Notes: generated by a model not told the origin, from the letters alone. Positions 19,095 through 30,255 are shown, counted from the stretch's first letter. The stretch is DNA of 64,000 bases from Pelagibacterales bacterium SAG-MED19 (GCA_014654035.1 JACWDQ010000001.1:81384-145383); one strand, 5' to 3'. Numbers and translations: made by a program.

Positions 19095-20915
19095 ATGTGT
19101 GGAATTATAGGAATTAATAGTAACAAGCCAGTTTCAGCAACAATTATTAATTCATTAAAAAAACTTGAATATAGAGGCTATGATTCAGCTGGGATTGCAA
19201 CTCTCTCTAATGGTCTGATAAATGAAATTAAATCAGAGGGAAGAGTAAATAATCTTGAAAAAAATTCTTTAGTTCAAAATATGGAAGGAACTATTGGAAT
19301 AGGGCACGTTAGATGGGCTACGCACGGTATACCAAATAGTATAAATGCACATCCACATTCATCTCAAAATGTGTCAGTAGTTCACAACGGTATAATTGAA
19401 AATTCAACACTTCTTAAAAAATTTTTAGTTAGCAAAGGTCACAAATTCAAATCTCAAACAGATACAGAGGTAATTGTTCATTTAATTACTGAAAATTTAA
19501 AAACAGAAAATATAGTTAATTCAATTAAAAAAACTTTAAAAGCTCTTCATGGAAGTTTTGCTCTAGGAATTATTTTTAAAGATGAGCCAGACTTGATAGT
19601 TGGTGCAAGAAGAGGTTCACCCTTAGCTGTTGGCTATGGACCTAATGAAAATTATTTAGGATCAGATTCTTATGCCCTTAAATCAATGACAAACAAAATT
19701 ACTTATTTAAATGATGGTGAATTTTGTGTGATTAAAAAAGATCATGTGGAATTTTTTAGTGAGGATGGATCTAAAGTTAATAAAAAAGTTTTAGAGTTAT
19801 CTAATGAAGAGGAAAAATATGACAAAGGTGACTATAAACATTTTATGGCAAAAGAAATTGAAGAACAGCCAATTACACTCAAAAATGGTATTAAAGAATA
19901 TATAGATACAGCAAACAATGACATAAGTATTCACAATATTCCATGGAAGACAGATGAAATTTCCAACATTACGTTAATTGGTTGTGGAACAGCATATCAT
20001 TCATGTTTAATGGCGAAATATTGGTTTGAAGAATTAACTTCATTAGATGTAAATGTAGATATTGCATCAGAATTTAGATACAGAAAAAATAGATTTAAAA
20101 AAGATAGTTTATATGTTTTTGTCTCTCAGTCTGGTGAAACAGCTGATACTTATGCTGCATTGGACATATGTAATAAAAATGGGATGAAAACTTGTGCAGT
20201 TGTGAATGTAATTGAAAGTTCTATAGCAAGAGACTCAGAGTTTGTTTTACCTATCCATTGTGGTACTGAAATTGGCGTTGCATCTACAAAAGCTTTTCTT
20301 GGTCAAATTCTCATACTATATATTTTATCTTTAAAATTGGGATCATTAAGAGGTGATATAGACAAAAAAGAGCTATCTCAAAAGTTAAAGGATTTAACAG
20401 AATTACCTAAATTAATTAAACAAACTCTATTGACAGATAACAAGATACAAAATGTATCAAATACATTTAATGACGCAAAAGGCTCTATGTTTTTAGGTAG
20501 AGGTTTTTCTTATCCAATAGCACTGGAAGGTGCTTTAAAATTAAAAGAATTATCCTATGTGCATGCTGAAGGGTATCCCGCGGGTGAAATGAAACATGGG
20601 CCATTAGCTTTAATTGAAGAAGGTATGCCTGTTGTTGTTTTAGCCCCAAGAGATAATTACTATAAAAAAACTATTTCTAATATGCAGGAAGTTATTGCAC
20701 GAGGCGCTAAAGTTTTATTGATAACAAATAAGAGTACTGATGAAATAATTTCTGAAAATATTTGGGAAACAATTGAAGTTGAAAGCACAAATCAAGATCT
20801 ATTACCTTTCCTTTTAACCATCCCATTACAAAAACTAGCATATTATTCAGCGCTTAAAAAAGGTTTTGATATAGATAAGCCTAGAAATTTGGCAAAATCT
20901 GTTACAGTTGAATAA
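19095..20915 (+). CDS. glmS: Glutamine-fructose-6-phosphate aminotransferase
   Basis: A 606-residue full-length GlmS. Cys2 (MCGIIGIN) is the glutaminase nucleophile, and GHVRWATHG and NGIIENS complete that domain. The isomerase part has two SIS domains (GCGTAYHSC, SQSGETADT, GRGFSYPIALEGALKLKE) and ends with KPRNLAKSVTVE. It makes glucosamine-6-phosphate for peptidoglycan and lipid A. It follows the GlmU half by 2 bases, so two steps of UDP-GlcNAc synthesis are co-expressed. Confidence 0.96.
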   Translation: MCGIIGINSNKPVSATIINSLKKLEYRGYDSAGIATLSNGLINEIKSEGRVNNLEKNSLVQNMEGTIGIGHVRWATHGIPNSINAHPHSSQNVSVVHNGIIENSTLLKKFLVSKGHKFKSQTDTEVIVHLITENLKTENIVNSIKKTLKALHGSFALGIIFKDEPDLIVGARRGSPLAVGYGPNENYLGSDSYALKSMTNKITYLNDGEFCVIKKDHVEFFSEDGSKVNKKVLELSNEEEKYDKGDYKHFMAKEIEEQPITLKNGIKEYIDTANNDISIHNIPWKTDEISNITLIGCGTAYHSCLMAKYWFEELTSLDVNVDIASEFRYRKNRFKKDSLYVFVSQSGETADTYAALDICNKNGMKTCAVVNVIESSIARDSEFVLPIHCGTEIGVASTKAFLGQILILYILSLKLGSLRGDIDKKELSQKLKDLTELPKLIKQTLLTDNKIQNVSNTFNDAKGSMFLGRGFSYPIALEGALKLKELSYVHAEGYPAGEMKHGPLALIEEGMPVVVLAPRDNYYKKTISNMQEVIARGAKVLLITNKSTDEIISENIWETIEVESTNQDLLPFLLTIPLQKLAYYSALKKGFDIDKPRNLAKSVTVE

Positions 20916-20977
20916 AATCCTAAAAGCATCTCTATTGAAAAAAGAGTAATCTCTGTTACAACAATCTTAGGTTGAAC

Positions 20978-22357
20978 ATGAAAAATTGGAAAATAAATAG
21001 CTGGAGAAAATATCCAGTAAAACATATTCCGGAGTATCCGGATAAAAAAGAGTTGGATCAAGTTTTAGATAAAATGAGAACTTTTCCACCTTTAGTTTTT
21101 GCTGGTGAAACTAGACATCTTAAACAACAACTTGCAGAAGTTGTAGATGGTAAAGCTTTTCTTTTACAAGGTGGTGATTGTGCAGAAAGTTTTGCAGAAT
21201 TTCATCCAGATAATATTAGAGATACATTTAAGTTAATGTTGCAAATGTCTTTAGTTCTTACTTATTCAGCATCACTGCCTGTTGTTAAACTAGGAAGAAT
21301 TGCTGGGCAGTTCTCAAAACCAAGAAGTTCATCAACAGAAACAAAAAATGGAATAGAACTACCAAGTTATTTGGGTGATAATATAAATGGAATAGAATTT
21401 AGTGAAAAAGCTAGAGTGCCAGATCCTAAAAGATTATTCAAAGCTTATTCGCAATCTGCAGCTACTTTGAATCTTGTTAGAGCATTTTGTCATGGTGGTT
21501 TTGCTGACCTTAAAAAAGTTCATACATGGAATTTAGGTTTCATTAAAAAAAGCCCAGAGGCTAAAAGATTCAAAGAACTAGAAGATCAAATAGCTAAAGC
21601 TTTATCATTTATGGATGCTTGTGGAATTAATTCAGACTTTAATAGAAGATTAAAAACAGTAAATTTCTGGACATCTCATGAAGCTTTATTATTACCTTTT
21701 GAAGAGTCAATGACTAGATTAGATTCTACCACTGGTGAAAATCACGATACATCAGCTCATTTTGTTTGGATTGGAGATAGAACTAGACAATTAGATGGTG
21801 GACATGTTGAGTTTTGTAGAGGGATACACAATCCAATTGGTATTAAATGTGGACCTACATTGAAAGCTGAGGATTTAATAAAATTATGTAATAAAATTAA
21901 CCCAACTAATGAAAAAGGTAAAATTACTTTAATTTCGAGATTTGGGCATCAAAATGTATCTAAACATTTACCAAAATTAATTAGAGCAATTAAAAAGGAA
22001 GGGCTTAACGTAATATGGTCATGTGATCCATGTCATGGAAATACAATTCAATCTACAACTGGATTTAAAACAAGACCATTTAATAGTGTATTAAGTGAGG
22101 TTAAAAATGTATTTGCCTGTCATCAAAGTGAAGGCAGTTTTGCAGGTGGATTGCATATTGAATTAACTGGTCAAAATGTAACAGAATGTACTGGTGGTGC
22201 TCAAAAAATTTCTGATAAAGATTTATCTTCAAGATATCACACTCATTGTGATCCAAGATTAAATGCAAACCAAGCTCTAGAATTGGCATTTTTAATTTCA
22301 GATGAGATAAAAAAGAATAGCACGTATTCCAAAAATGCTATTCAAGCGGCATCTTAG
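20978..22357 (+). CDS. 3-deoxy-7-phosphoheptulonate synthase, class II
   Basis: A 459-residue class II (plant/actinobacterial type) DAHP synthase, the first step of aromatic amino acid synthesis. Motifs: LLQGGDCAESFAEF, HEALLLPFEESMTR, GDRTRQLDGGHVEF, GIHNPIGIKCGP, SCDPCHGNT and ECTGG. I prefer the ATG at 20978 to the in-frame TTG at 20972. It follows glmS by 62 bases on the same strand. Confidence 0.93.
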   Translation: MKNWKINSWRKYPVKHIPEYPDKKELDQVLDKMRTFPPLVFAGETRHLKQQLAEVVDGKAFLLQGGDCAESFAEFHPDNIRDTFKLMLQMSLVLTYSASLPVVKLGRIAGQFSKPRSSSTETKNGIELPSYLGDNINGIEFSEKARVPDPKRLFKAYSQSAATLNLVRAFCHGGFADLKKVHTWNLGFIKKSPEAKRFKELEDQIAKALSFMDACGINSDFNRRLKTVNFWTSHEALLLPFEESMTRLDSTTGENHDTSAHFVWIGDRTRQLDGGHVEFCRGIHNPIGIKCGPTLKAEDLIKLCNKINPTNEKGKITLISRFGHQNVSKHLPKLIRAIKKEGLNVIWSCDPCHGNTIQSTTGFKTRPFNSVLSEVKNVFACHQSEGSFAGGLHIELTGQNVTECTGGAQKISDKDLSSRYHTHCDPRLNANQALELAFLISDEIKKNSTYSKNAIQAAS

Positions 22358-22395
22358 TCTATTGCTTTCAAGCATAAGATTATTAAATTTAAATT

Positions 22396-23133
22396 ATGAA
22401 ACCTTCAGAAAAAACTAAATTCATTTCAAATTGGATCAAAAGTTATGTTGATCAAATGCCAAGTAAAGCACGATCTTTGGTAATTGGAATATCTGGAGGT
22501 ATAGATTCATCAGTATCAAGCACTTTAAGTGCTATGACTGGTATAAAAACTATCGTCCTAACAATGCCAATTAGACAAAATGATAATCAACATGATTTGA
22601 GTTTAAAGCATCAGGAATGGTTAAAGAAAAAATTTAAAAATGTAGAAGCTCATACAATTAATCTTGATAAATTATTTGACTCATTTTCATCTTCATTAAA
22701 AGGATTTGATAATGAACATGGTTTTGCAAATTCAAGAGCAAGATTAAGAATGACAACTCTTTATCAAGTAGCTGCTGCCAACAAAGGAATTGTAGTTGGA
22801 ACTGGTAACAAAGTTGAGGATTTTGGAGTTGGTTTTTATACAAAATATGGTGATGGTGGAGTAGATATTTCTCCAATTGCTGATTGCAATAAAACAGATG
22901 TTTGGGAATTAGGAAAAGAATTGGGTATATTAAAAGAGATAATTGATGCCCCACCAACTGATGGTCTTTGGGATGATGGTAGAACTGACGAGGGTCAACT
23001 TGGTTTCAAATATGAAGATTTGGAGGATGCTATGAAAAATCCAAATTCCCCACATAGACAAGAATACGAAAAAATAAGAAAAGAAAATTTGCATAAAATG
23101 GAGCCTATTCCAGTATGCAAGATTCCTAGTTAA
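22396..23133 (+). CDS. nadE: NH3-dependent NAD synthetase (short form)
   Basis: A 245-residue N-type ATP pyrophosphatase. The P-loop SGGIDSS is at residues 33-39, followed by NSRARLRMTTLYQVA and GTGNKVEDFGVGFYTKYGDGG. The glutaminase domain of long NadE proteins is absent, so ammonia is the expected nitrogen donor. It converts deamido-NAD to NAD; nadK lies elsewhere in the window. Confidence 0.93.
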   Translation: MKPSEKTKFISNWIKSYVDQMPSKARSLVIGISGGIDSSVSSTLSAMTGIKTIVLTMPIRQNDNQHDLSLKHQEWLKKKFKNVEAHTINLDKLFDSFSSSLKGFDNEHGFANSRARLRMTTLYQVAAANKGIVVGTGNKVEDFGVGFYTKYGDGGVDISPIADCNKTDVWELGKELGILKEIIDAPPTDGLWDDGRTDEGQLGFKYEDLEDAMKNPNSPHRQEYEKIRKENLHKMEPIPVCKIPS

Positions 23134-23184
23134 TCAATTAGATTAACAAATCAATAAATAAGGTATATTTCTTAATCAACTAAA

Positions 23185-24528
23185 ATGGATATTTTTTTAA
23201 CAAATAATTTTACAAATAAAAAAGAACAATTTGTTCCAAAAGATAAAAAACATATTGGAATGTATGTCTGCGGGCCAACAGTATATGATGATCCGCATAT
23301 AGGAAATGCTCGACCACTAGTTATATTTGATGTTCTCTTCAGATTACTTAAAAACACTTTTTCAAAAGTAACTTATGTAAGAAATATTACAGATATCGAT
23401 GACAAAATAATTAAATCATCACAAGATCAAAAAATATCTACAAAAGAGTTAACTGAAAAAGTAACGTCGAGCTTTTTAGAAGATTGTAAGTTTTTAAATT
23501 GTGAAAACCCTACTCACCAACCTAAAGCAACCGAACACATTGATTTAATGATTGAAATGATAAATCAATTAATCAAAAAAGGTTTTGCTTATGAAAATAA
23601 TAACCATGTTTATTTTGAGGTTAAAAAGTTTTCTGATTATGGAAAATTATCAAATAAGAAATTAGAGGATTTAATTGCTGGATCAAGAGTAGAGGTAAGT
23701 GACAATAAAAAAAATTCAGAGGATTTTGTTTTATGGAAACCATCTGTTAAAGAAGAGCCCGCTTGGGATTCTCCTTGGGGTAAAGGACGACCAGGTTGGC
23801 ACTTAGAATGTTCAGCGATGTCAAAAAAATTTTTAGGAAACGAATTTGATATTCATGGCGGTGGAATTGACTTGATATTTCCCCATCATGAAAATGAGAT
23901 AGCACAATCAAGATGTGCAAATGATTCAAAAATTTTTGCAAAGTATTGGATTCATAATGCCTTTATTACTTTGTCCAATGAGAAAATGGCTAAATCACAA
24001 GGTAATATTCTTAAAATAAAAAATTTTAGAAACAAAATTAGTGGACAAGTTTTGAGATTAGCTCTTATGAGTGCACATTATAAGCAGCCACTAGATTGGA
24101 ATGACAAATTATTAAACGATTGTGAGAATACTTTAGATAAATGGTATAAAGTTTATTCATCAGATGTAAAATCAGCTCAAGTGACAGATGAAGTTTTAAA
24201 GCCTTTATACGAAGATTTGAATACTCCTGGATATATTGCAAATCTTCACAAGCTTTTTGAAAGTGCCAATAAAGGCAAAGATAAAGAATTATTTATTTCA
24301 GCATGTAAGTTTATAGGTTTATTAAATGAAGATAATAATCAGTGGGAAAAATATAAAAAAGATAAAGCTTTAATAAGTGAGGCAGAGATAAATAGCAAAA
24401 TAGATTTAAGAAATAAAGCTAGAGCAGATAAAAATTATAAGGAAGCTGATAAAATTCGAGATGAACTTTTTGATAAAGGTGTTTTAATAGAAGATAAAGG
24501 TGGTAAAACTTTGTGGAAATTTAAATGA
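23185..24528 (+). CDS. cysS: Cysteinyl-tRNA synthetase
   Basis: A 447-residue class I aminoacyl-tRNA synthetase. Cys29 (MYVCGPTVYDD) is a zinc ligand, HIGN is at residues 38-41, WHLECSAMS and DIHGGGIDLIFPHHENEIAQS supply the other zinc ligands and active-site residues, and KMAKS (residues 267-271) is the KMSKS loop with Ser to Ala at position 3. It charges tRNA-Cys. Its stop overlaps the cimA start by 4 bases. Confidence 0.95.
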   Translation: MDIFLTNNFTNKKEQFVPKDKKHIGMYVCGPTVYDDPHIGNARPLVIFDVLFRLLKNTFSKVTYVRNITDIDDKIIKSSQDQKISTKELTEKVTSSFLEDCKFLNCENPTHQPKATEHIDLMIEMINQLIKKGFAYENNNHVYFEVKKFSDYGKLSNKKLEDLIAGSRVEVSDNKKNSEDFVLWKPSVKEEPAWDSPWGKGRPGWHLECSAMSKKFLGNEFDIHGGGIDLIFPHHENEIAQSRCANDSKIFAKYWIHNAFITLSNEKMAKSQGNILKIKNFRNKISGQVLRLALMSAHYKQPLDWNDKLLNDCENTLDKWYKVYSSDVKSAQVTDEVLKPLYEDLNTPGYIANLHKLFESANKGKDKELFISACKFIGLLNEDNNQWEKYKKDKALISEAEINSKIDLRNKARADKNYKEADKIRDELFDKGVLIEDKGGKTLWKFK

Positions 24529-26126
24529 GTAAAGAACGGTTATATATTTTTGATACAACACTTAGAGATGGTGCCCAAACTCAAGGAGTAGATTTTTCTC
24601 TTGAAGATAAAGAAAAAATTGCATCTGCCTTAGACAATCTTGGTGTAGATTACATTGAAGCTGGTTGGCCTGGAGCTAATCCAACCGATACTGAGTTTTT
24701 TCAAAAAAAACATAATTTTAAGAATTCTAAACTCACATGTTTCGGTATGACAAAAAGATCAGGCCGAAGTGCAGAAAATGACACTGGATTATCAGCATTA
24801 ATGAATTCAAATACTCCAGCAGTATGTTTAGTTGGAAAATCATGGGACTTTCATGTTGATGTAGCTTTAGGAATTACAAATGAGGAAAATTTAGAGAATA
24901 TAGGAGAGAGTACAAAACATTTTATTAAAGCAAAAAAAGAATTTATGTTTGATGCTGAGCATTTTTTTGATGGTTATAAAGCAAACCCAAAATATGCTCT
25001 TTCATGTATTAAAACTGCTTACGATCAAGGAGCAAGATGGATTGTATTGTGTGATACTAACGGAGGTACGTTACCACATGAAGTTTCAAAAATAGTATCT
25101 GAAGTATCAAAAAATATTCCAGGAAAAAATTTAGGTATTCATGCTCATAATGATACTGGTAATGCTGTTGCAAATTCTTTAGCTGCCGTTTTAGCTGGTG
25201 CTCGTCAAATTCAGGGTACTATTAATGGATTAGGAGAAAGATGCGGTAATGCAAATTTAATGTCATTAATACCTACATTTTTTTTGAAAAAAGATTTTTC
25301 GTCTAAATTTGAAGTAGGCATAAATTCTAAAAATATCAAAAATTTAACAGATTGTTCAAGATTATTAGATGAAATTTTAAATAGAAAACCCAACCAACAT
25401 TTACCATACGTTGGTGCAGCAGCTTTTTCACATAAAGGTGGATTACATGTCTCTGCAGTTCAAAAAGATCCAAAAACATACGAACACATCAATCCAGAAG
25501 AAGTTGGCAACTCAAGGAATATTGTTATTTCTGATCAATCAGGAAAATCAAATATAATCTCAAGATTAAAAAGTATCAAAATTGATATTGAAGAAAATGA
25601 TCCAAAGATCAAAAAATTATTAGATGAAGTTAAGGATAGAGAATTTATTGGTTATAGTTACGATGGAGCCGATGCCTCATTTGAATTATTAGCTAGAAGA
25701 ATTATTGGTCAAATACCAAGATATATATCAATTAATGAATATGACGTTTCAGTTAAAAAAAACAAATCTGGAGAAATAATTTCATCAGCAAAAGCGCAAT
25801 TAGAGGTCGATGGAGAAAAAATTATTTGTGAAGGGGAGGGGAATGGACCCGTTAATGCTTTAGATAATGCTATAAGACAAAATGTTGATCGACTTGCAAA
25901 ATATTCAAAGTATTTGAAAGACTTAAAATTAGTTGACTACAAAGTTAGAATTTTAAACACAGGAACCGAAGCTGTTACTAGAGTTTCAATCGAAAGCACA
26001 GACTCTCAAGGAAAAAATTGGTTTACTATTGGTGTATCTACAAACATTATTGATGCTTCTTTTAAAGCATTGATTGATAGTTTAGACTATAAACTGTTTA
26101 AAGATAATGCTCCCGCAAGTAAGTAA
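24525..26126 (+). CDS. cimA: (R)-citramalate synthase
   Basis: A 533-residue enzyme of the isopropylmalate synthase family. The N-terminal TIM barrel has FDTTLRDGAQTQGVDFS, IEAGWPGANPTD (CimA-type), LCDTNGGTLPHE and the metal ligand motif HAHNDTGNAVANS. The C-terminal half ends in a LeuA-type regulatory domain (residues about 400-525). It condenses pyruvate and acetyl-CoA to citramalate for isoleucine synthesis, independent of threonine deaminase. It overlaps cysS by 4 bases and abuts trmJ directly. Confidence 0.92.
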   Translation: MSKERLYIFDTTLRDGAQTQGVDFSLEDKEKIASALDNLGVDYIEAGWPGANPTDTEFFQKKHNFKNSKLTCFGMTKRSGRSAENDTGLSALMNSNTPAVCLVGKSWDFHVDVALGITNEENLENIGESTKHFIKAKKEFMFDAEHFFDGYKANPKYALSCIKTAYDQGARWIVLCDTNGGTLPHEVSKIVSEVSKNIPGKNLGIHAHNDTGNAVANSLAAVLAGARQIQGTINGLGERCGNANLMSLIPTFFLKKDFSSKFEVGINSKNIKNLTDCSRLLDEILNRKPNQHLPYVGAAAFSHKGGLHVSAVQKDPKTYEHINPEEVGNSRNIVISDQSGKSNIISRLKSIKIDIEENDPKIKKLLDEVKDREFIGYSYDGADASFELLARRIIGQIPRYISINEYDVSVKKNKSGEIISSAKAQLEVDGEKIICEGEGNGPVNALDNAIRQNVDRLAKYSKYLKDLKLVDYKVRILNTGTEAVTRVSIESTDSQGKNWFTIGVSTNIIDASFKALIDSLDYKLFKDNAPASK

Positions 26127-26840
26127 ATGAGTAAGAGCAATATATCTTTTATTCTAAATAAACCTCAATTATCAGAAAATATTGGTGCGTGTGCAAGAGC
26201 AATAAAAAACTTTAGTTTCAATAAGTTAGTTTTAATTAATCCTAAACCAATTTTTCCAAATGATAAAATTTTAGCTACATCTGTTGGTGCTAAAGATATT
26301 ATTAGACAAAGTAAAAAGTATGATAATTTGGAAAAAGCTCTTAGTAAAATTGATATTGTTATTGCTACCTCAGCAAGATTTAGAAATAAAAATATAAAAC
26401 ATATTAATTTAGACGACTTAAAAAAGGTAAATTTTAAAAAGAATGTTGGTTTTTTATTTGGTTCAGAAGCATCTGGATTATCAAATAATGAGATCAGTTA
26501 CGCAAATTATACCTTACAAATACCTACTAACCCTGATTTTAAGTCTCTCAATTTATCTCATAGTTTAATAATTATCGCACAATATTTGGCCAGTATTATC
26601 AAATCAAGAAGTGTTCCGTTTAAGAAATCAAAAAAAGTTAAATCAGCAAGTAAAAAAGAATTACAATCTATGCTAAACCTTTGTATTAATAATTTGGACG
26701 AAATAAATTTTTTTCGACCTAAAGAAAAAAGACCAAAAATGCTGGAGAACTTAAGAAATATTTTTTATAAAATGGACTTATCAGATAAAGAAACTCGTAT
26801 ATTATCGAGTGTATTTGCAAGTTTAGGTAAAAAACGTTGA
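26127..26840 (+). CDS. SpoU-family RNA methyltransferase (TrmJ-like)
   Basis: A 237-residue SPOUT methyltransferase. The N-terminal block reads ISFILNKPQLSENIGACARA, the middle has FLFGSEASGLSNNE and the trefoil-knot end LNLSHSLIIIAQYL. The N-terminal arrangement and C-terminal extension fit TrmJ, which 2'-O-methylates position 32 of tRNAs. Another SPOUT target is possible. It begins immediately after the cimA stop. Confidence 0.82.
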   Translation: MSKSNISFILNKPQLSENIGACARAIKNFSFNKLVLINPKPIFPNDKILATSVGAKDIIRQSKKYDNLEKALSKIDIVIATSARFRNKNIKHINLDDLKKVNFKKNVGFLFGSEASGLSNNEISYANYTLQIPTNPDFKSLNLSHSLIIIAQYLASIIKSRSVPFKKSKKVKSASKKELQSMLNLCINNLDEINFFRPKEKRPKMLENLRNIFYKMDLSDKETRILSSVFASLGKKR

Positions 26841-26880
26841 TTGACAAAATTACGAGTAAGTTTATAAGACCCATTATCAA

Positions 26881-27498
26881 ATGACAAAAAGATTAAACTC
26901 TAAACATAAAGTAGATAGAAGATTAAAGGTAAATCTGTGGGGAAGACCTAAAAGCCCTTTTAATACTAGAGCTTATGGTCCAGGCCAACATGGTCAGAGC
27001 AAATCCTCAAAACCATCAGATTATGGAATTCAATTACAAGCTAAACAAAAGCTTAAGGCTTATTATGGGAACATTAATGAAAGACAGTTTAGAAATATTT
27101 ATAAAAAAGCTAGCATGTTAAAAGGTGACACTAGTGAAAATTTAATAGGACTTCTCGAAAGAAGATTGGATGCAGTGATTTATAGAGCAAAATTTGCAAC
27201 AACAATTTTTTCTGCAAGACAATTAATCAATCATGGTCACGTAAAAGTTAATGGAAAAAAAGTAAATATTTCTAGTTATTCTGTTAAAGAAGAAGACTCA
27301 ATTGAAATACGAGACAAATCCAAACAATTAGCAATTATAGATATAGCTCTTGCAAACAAAGAAAGAGAAACTCCTGAATATATTCAATTAGATGAAAAAA
27401 ACAAAAAATTTAAATTTGTTAGAATTCCTAAATTAGAAGAGGTTCCTTATCCAATTGTAATGGAGCCAAACTTAGTAATTGAATATTACTCTAGGTAA
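26881..27498 (+). CDS. rpsD: 30S ribosomal protein S4
   Basis: A 205-residue S4. It has the alphaproteobacterial N-terminus ([20 protein letters not shown], then YGPGQHGQ), the central [21 protein letters not shown] and the S4 RNA-binding domain ([20 protein letters not shown]). It is a primary 16S rRNA binder. It stands alone here, away from the alpha operon, as in other alphaproteobacteria. It converges on grxD with a 2-base gap. Confidence 0.97.
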   Translation: MTKRLNSKHKVDRRLKVNLWGRPKSPFNTRAYGPGQHGQSKSSKPSDYGIQLQAKQKLKAYYGNINERQFRNIYKKASMLKGDTSENLIGLLERRLDAVIYRAKFATTIFSARQLINHGHVKVNGKKVNISSYSVKEEDSIEIRDKSKQLAIIDIALANKERETPEYIQLDEKNKKFKFVRIPKLEEVPYPIVMEPNLVIEYYSR

Positions 27499-27500
27499 AA

Positions 27501-27833
27501 TTATTTTTTATAATTTATTCCTTTTTCATCAAAGATTTTTTTTAACTCTCCATTTTCGTACATTTCTTTAATTATATCACATCCGCCAATAAATTCTTTT
27601 TTAATATATAGCTGTGGAATAGTAGGCCAATCACTAAAAGTTTTTATCCCTTCACGAATTGATTGATCTTCTAATACATTTATTCCATTGAAGTTTACTT
27701 CTAAAATTTTCAACATATTTGAAACAGCCATAGAGAAACCACATTGTGGAGCATCTGGTGTTCCTTTCATAAATAAGCAAACCTCATTGTTATCTATATG
27801 ATTTTGAATTATATTTTTTGTTTGATCATCCAT
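27501..27833 (-). CDS. grxD: Monothiol glutaredoxin
   Basis: A 110-residue Grx4-type glutaredoxin with KGTPDAPQCGFSMAV. The CGFS active site is at residues 31-34, the hallmark of iron-sulfur carrier glutaredoxins. WPTIPQLYIKKEFIGGCDI follows, the glutathione-binding region. Its start overlaps the bolA stop by one base; Grx4 and BolA form a complex in iron-sulfur handling, so the pairing is meaningful. Confidence 0.93.
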   Translation of the reverse strand: MDDQTKNIIQNHIDNNEVCLFMKGTPDAPQCGFSMAVSNMLKILEVNFNGINVLEDQSIREGIKTFSDWPTIPQLYIKKEFIGGCDIIKEMYENGELKKIFDEKGINYKK

Positions 27834-28063
27834 TATTGTTCCTTTGTTTTAATTGCTAAAGCATGTAATTCATTTCCCATTTTACCTTTTAAAGAATTAT
27901 ATACCATTTTATGTTGTTCTATTTTACTTTTACCAGCAAACTGTGAAGATGTTACTGTTGCTGAATAGTGATTTCCATCACCTGCTAAATCTTGAATTTC
28001 TATAGAAGCATCAGGCATTGCTTCTTTTATATATTTTTCAATTTCTTTTAAATCCATCGCCAT
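27833..28063 (-). CDS. BolA-family protein
   Basis: A 76-residue BolA domain: DASIEIQDLAGDGNHYSATVTSSQFAGKS, then QHKMVYNSLKGKMGNELHALAIKT, including the conserved C-terminal His used to share an iron-sulfur cluster with CGFS glutaredoxins. It overlaps both purL and grxD by one base, so it is cotranscribed with both. Confidence 0.93.
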   Translation of the reverse strand: MAMDLKEIEKYIKEAMPDASIEIQDLAGDGNHYSATVTSSQFAGKSKIEQHKMVYNSLKGKMGNELHALAIKTKEQ

Positions 28064-30255
28064 TATGTACTCATAAAATTAGTTAACCAATTTGTATTAT
28101 AAGATTTTAATTCGTCAATTGTAACTTTTGTCTTTTCATTAATAATTAAGTCTTTTTCAGTAATAAAACCTAATTCTTCATGATGAACTGAATTTTTATC
28201 TAAAATTTTAACCACATCCTTCAAATTTTCTTGTTTTACTTCAATTACATACCTACCTTGATCTTCAGCAAATAAATAATCTAATTCGTTCATTAAATTT
28301 TTAGATTTACTTAATTTAATACCTTTGTTTCCTTTAATAGACATTTTGCTTATAGCAGTAATAATACCACCTAATGAAACATCATGAGCACTTTTTATGA
28401 AATCTTTTTCAATTAAATTTAATAAAGACTCACCATTATTTTTTTCATTAAACAAATTTACTTCAGGAGGAGGGCCATTTTTTTCATCTAAAATTGTTCT
28501 TGCAAACAAACTTTGATCAATGTGACCTTCGGTTTTTCCAATAATTAAAACTATATTATTCGTCTCTTTGAAATCCATTGTTACCATTTTTTTATAATCT
28601 TTAATCAATCCTACACCTCCTATAGATGGAGTTGGTTTAATCCCAATCTCTTTTGTTTGATTGTAAAAAGATACATTTCCTGACACCACTGGAAAATTTA
28701 AATACTTACTTGCTTCACCTATCCCCTGAACACATTCCACGAATTCACCCATGTTTTCTTCATTCTCTGGGCTTCCAAAATTAAGACAATTTGTTATGGC
28801 CAGGGGGGTCGCACCAACTGAAATTAAGTTTCTCCAGCTTTCGGCCACAACTTGTTTACCTCCAGTAATAGGGTGTGCCCAACAATATACAGCTGACGAG
28901 TCTACTGTAGCAGCTACAGCTTTATTGGTTCCATGTACTCTGACAACTCCAGAATTCCCTCCAGGTTTTTGAATTGTATCACCCATAACTGTATGATCAT
29001 ATTGTTGCCAAATCCATTCTTTACTACAAACATTTGGATTTGATAAAATTTTTTTAAGAACATCTTTAATTTTTAATTTACTGTAAGTTTCTTTTTTAAT
29101 TTTATTCTTTTTAGGTAATTTAGCTTTTTTCCATTTTCGGTCATACATAGGCGAGTTTTCAACTAAAATATTTACAGGTATATTTGCAACTTTTTCATTA
29201 TCAAAATATAATTCAATATTTTTTGTATTTGTTGTTTTTCCAATAACTGCAAAATCTAAATTCCATTTATCAAATATTTTTTTCGCCATTTCTTCTTTTC
29301 CATTTTCCAAAACTATCAACATTCTTTCTTGACTTTCTGAGAGCATTATTTCGTAGGGTGACATCCTCGTTTCTCTGCAAGGAACTTTATTTAAATTAAT
29401 TTCTATCCCTAAATTTCCCTTCGATGCCATCTCAATACTTGAAGATGTAAGGCCAGCTGCTCCCATATCTTGAATTGCAATGATAGAGTCTCCAGCCATA
29501 AGCTCTAGACAAGCTTCTAGTAAAAGTTTTTCAGTAAATGGATCTCCAACTTGTACTGTTGGTTTTTTTTCTTCTATTTTTTCATCAAAACTTGCTGAAG
29601 CCATACTTGCACCATGAATACCATCTCTACCCGTTTTAGATCCTACGTATATAACTGGTTTGTCCAATCCAGCAGCTTTTGAATAAAATATCTTATTTTT
29701 TTTGACAAGTCCTAACGTCATGGCGTTTACTAAAATATTACCGTTGTATGAACTATCAAAAGATGTCTGACCAGCAATTGTTGGAACACCCATACAGTTA
29801 CCATAACCACCAATCCCATGAACTACTCCTCTTAAAAGATTTTTTGTTTTTTTATGTTGTGGAGATCCAAAATGGATTGAATTTAAATTAGCTATTGGTC
29901 TTGCTCCCATAGTAAAAACATCTCGCATGATTCCACCAACTCCTGTTGCAGCCCCTTGATATGGCTCAATAAAGGAAGGGTGGTTATGACTTTCAATTTT
30001 AAATACTATTGCATCTCCATCTTCAATGTCAATTACCCCAGCATTTTCGCCAGGTCCTTGAATAACTTTTTTTCCTGATGTAGGTAGTTTTTTTAAATGT
30101 AATCGAGAAGATTTATAAGAGCAATGCTCATTCCACATTGCCGAAAAAATACCAAGTTCAGTTAAGTTTGGGGTTCTCTTTAATAGTTCACATATTTTTT
30201 TATACTCATCGGCTTTAAGACCGTGCTCTATCGCTACTTTTTCATTAACTAACAT
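28063..30255 (-). CDS. purL: Phosphoribosylformylglycinamidine synthase, PurL subunit
   Basis: A 730-residue small-form PurL (about 1300 in the fused gammaproteobacterial enzyme) that works with separate PurQ and PurS. Motifs: [10 protein letters not shown] near the start, [49 protein letters not shown] and a second half with [10 protein letters not shown]. It makes FGAM in purine synthesis. Its start overlaps the purQ stop by one base. Confidence 0.96.
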   Translation of the reverse strand: MLVNEKVAIEHGLKADEYKKICELLKRTPNLTELGIFSAMWNEHCSYKSSRLHLKKLPTSGKKVIQGPGENAGVIDIEDGDAIVFKIESHNHPSFIEPYQGAATGVGGIMRDVFTMGARPIANLNSIHFGSPQHKKTKNLLRGVVHGIGGYGNCMGVPTIAGQTSFDSSYNGNILVNAMTLGLVKKNKIFYSKAAGLDKPVIYVGSKTGRDGIHGASMASASFDEKIEEKKPTVQVGDPFTEKLLLEACLELMAGDSIIAIQDMGAAGLTSSSIEMASKGNLGIEINLNKVPCRETRMSPYEIMLSESQERMLIVLENGKEEMAKKIFDKWNLDFAVIGKTTNTKNIELYFDNEKVANIPVNILVENSPMYDRKWKKAKLPKKNKIKKETYSKLKIKDVLKKILSNPNVCSKEWIWQQYDHTVMGDTIQKPGGNSGVVRVHGTNKAVAATVDSSAVYCWAHPITGGKQVVAESWRNLISVGATPLAITNCLNFGSPENEENMGEFVECVQGIGEASKYLNFPVVSGNVSFYNQTKEIGIKPTPSIGGVGLIKDYKKMVTMDFKETNNIVLIIGKTEGHIDQSLFARTILDEKNGPPPEVNLFNEKNNGESLLNLIEKDFIKSAHDVSLGGIITAISKMSIKGNKGIKLSKSKNLMNELDYLFAEDQGRYVIEVKQENLKDVVKILDKNSVHHEELGFITEKDLIINEKTKVTIDELKSYNTNWLTNFMST

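Noticed and set aside
22350..22395. Hairpin TGCT-TTCA-AGCA after the DAHP synthase gene as a terminator
   Set aside because: A 4-base stem with no T-run is too weak to support the call.
28751..28972. Plus-strand frame opposite purL
   Set aside because: It lies fully inside a well-conserved purL on the other strand and has no features of its own.
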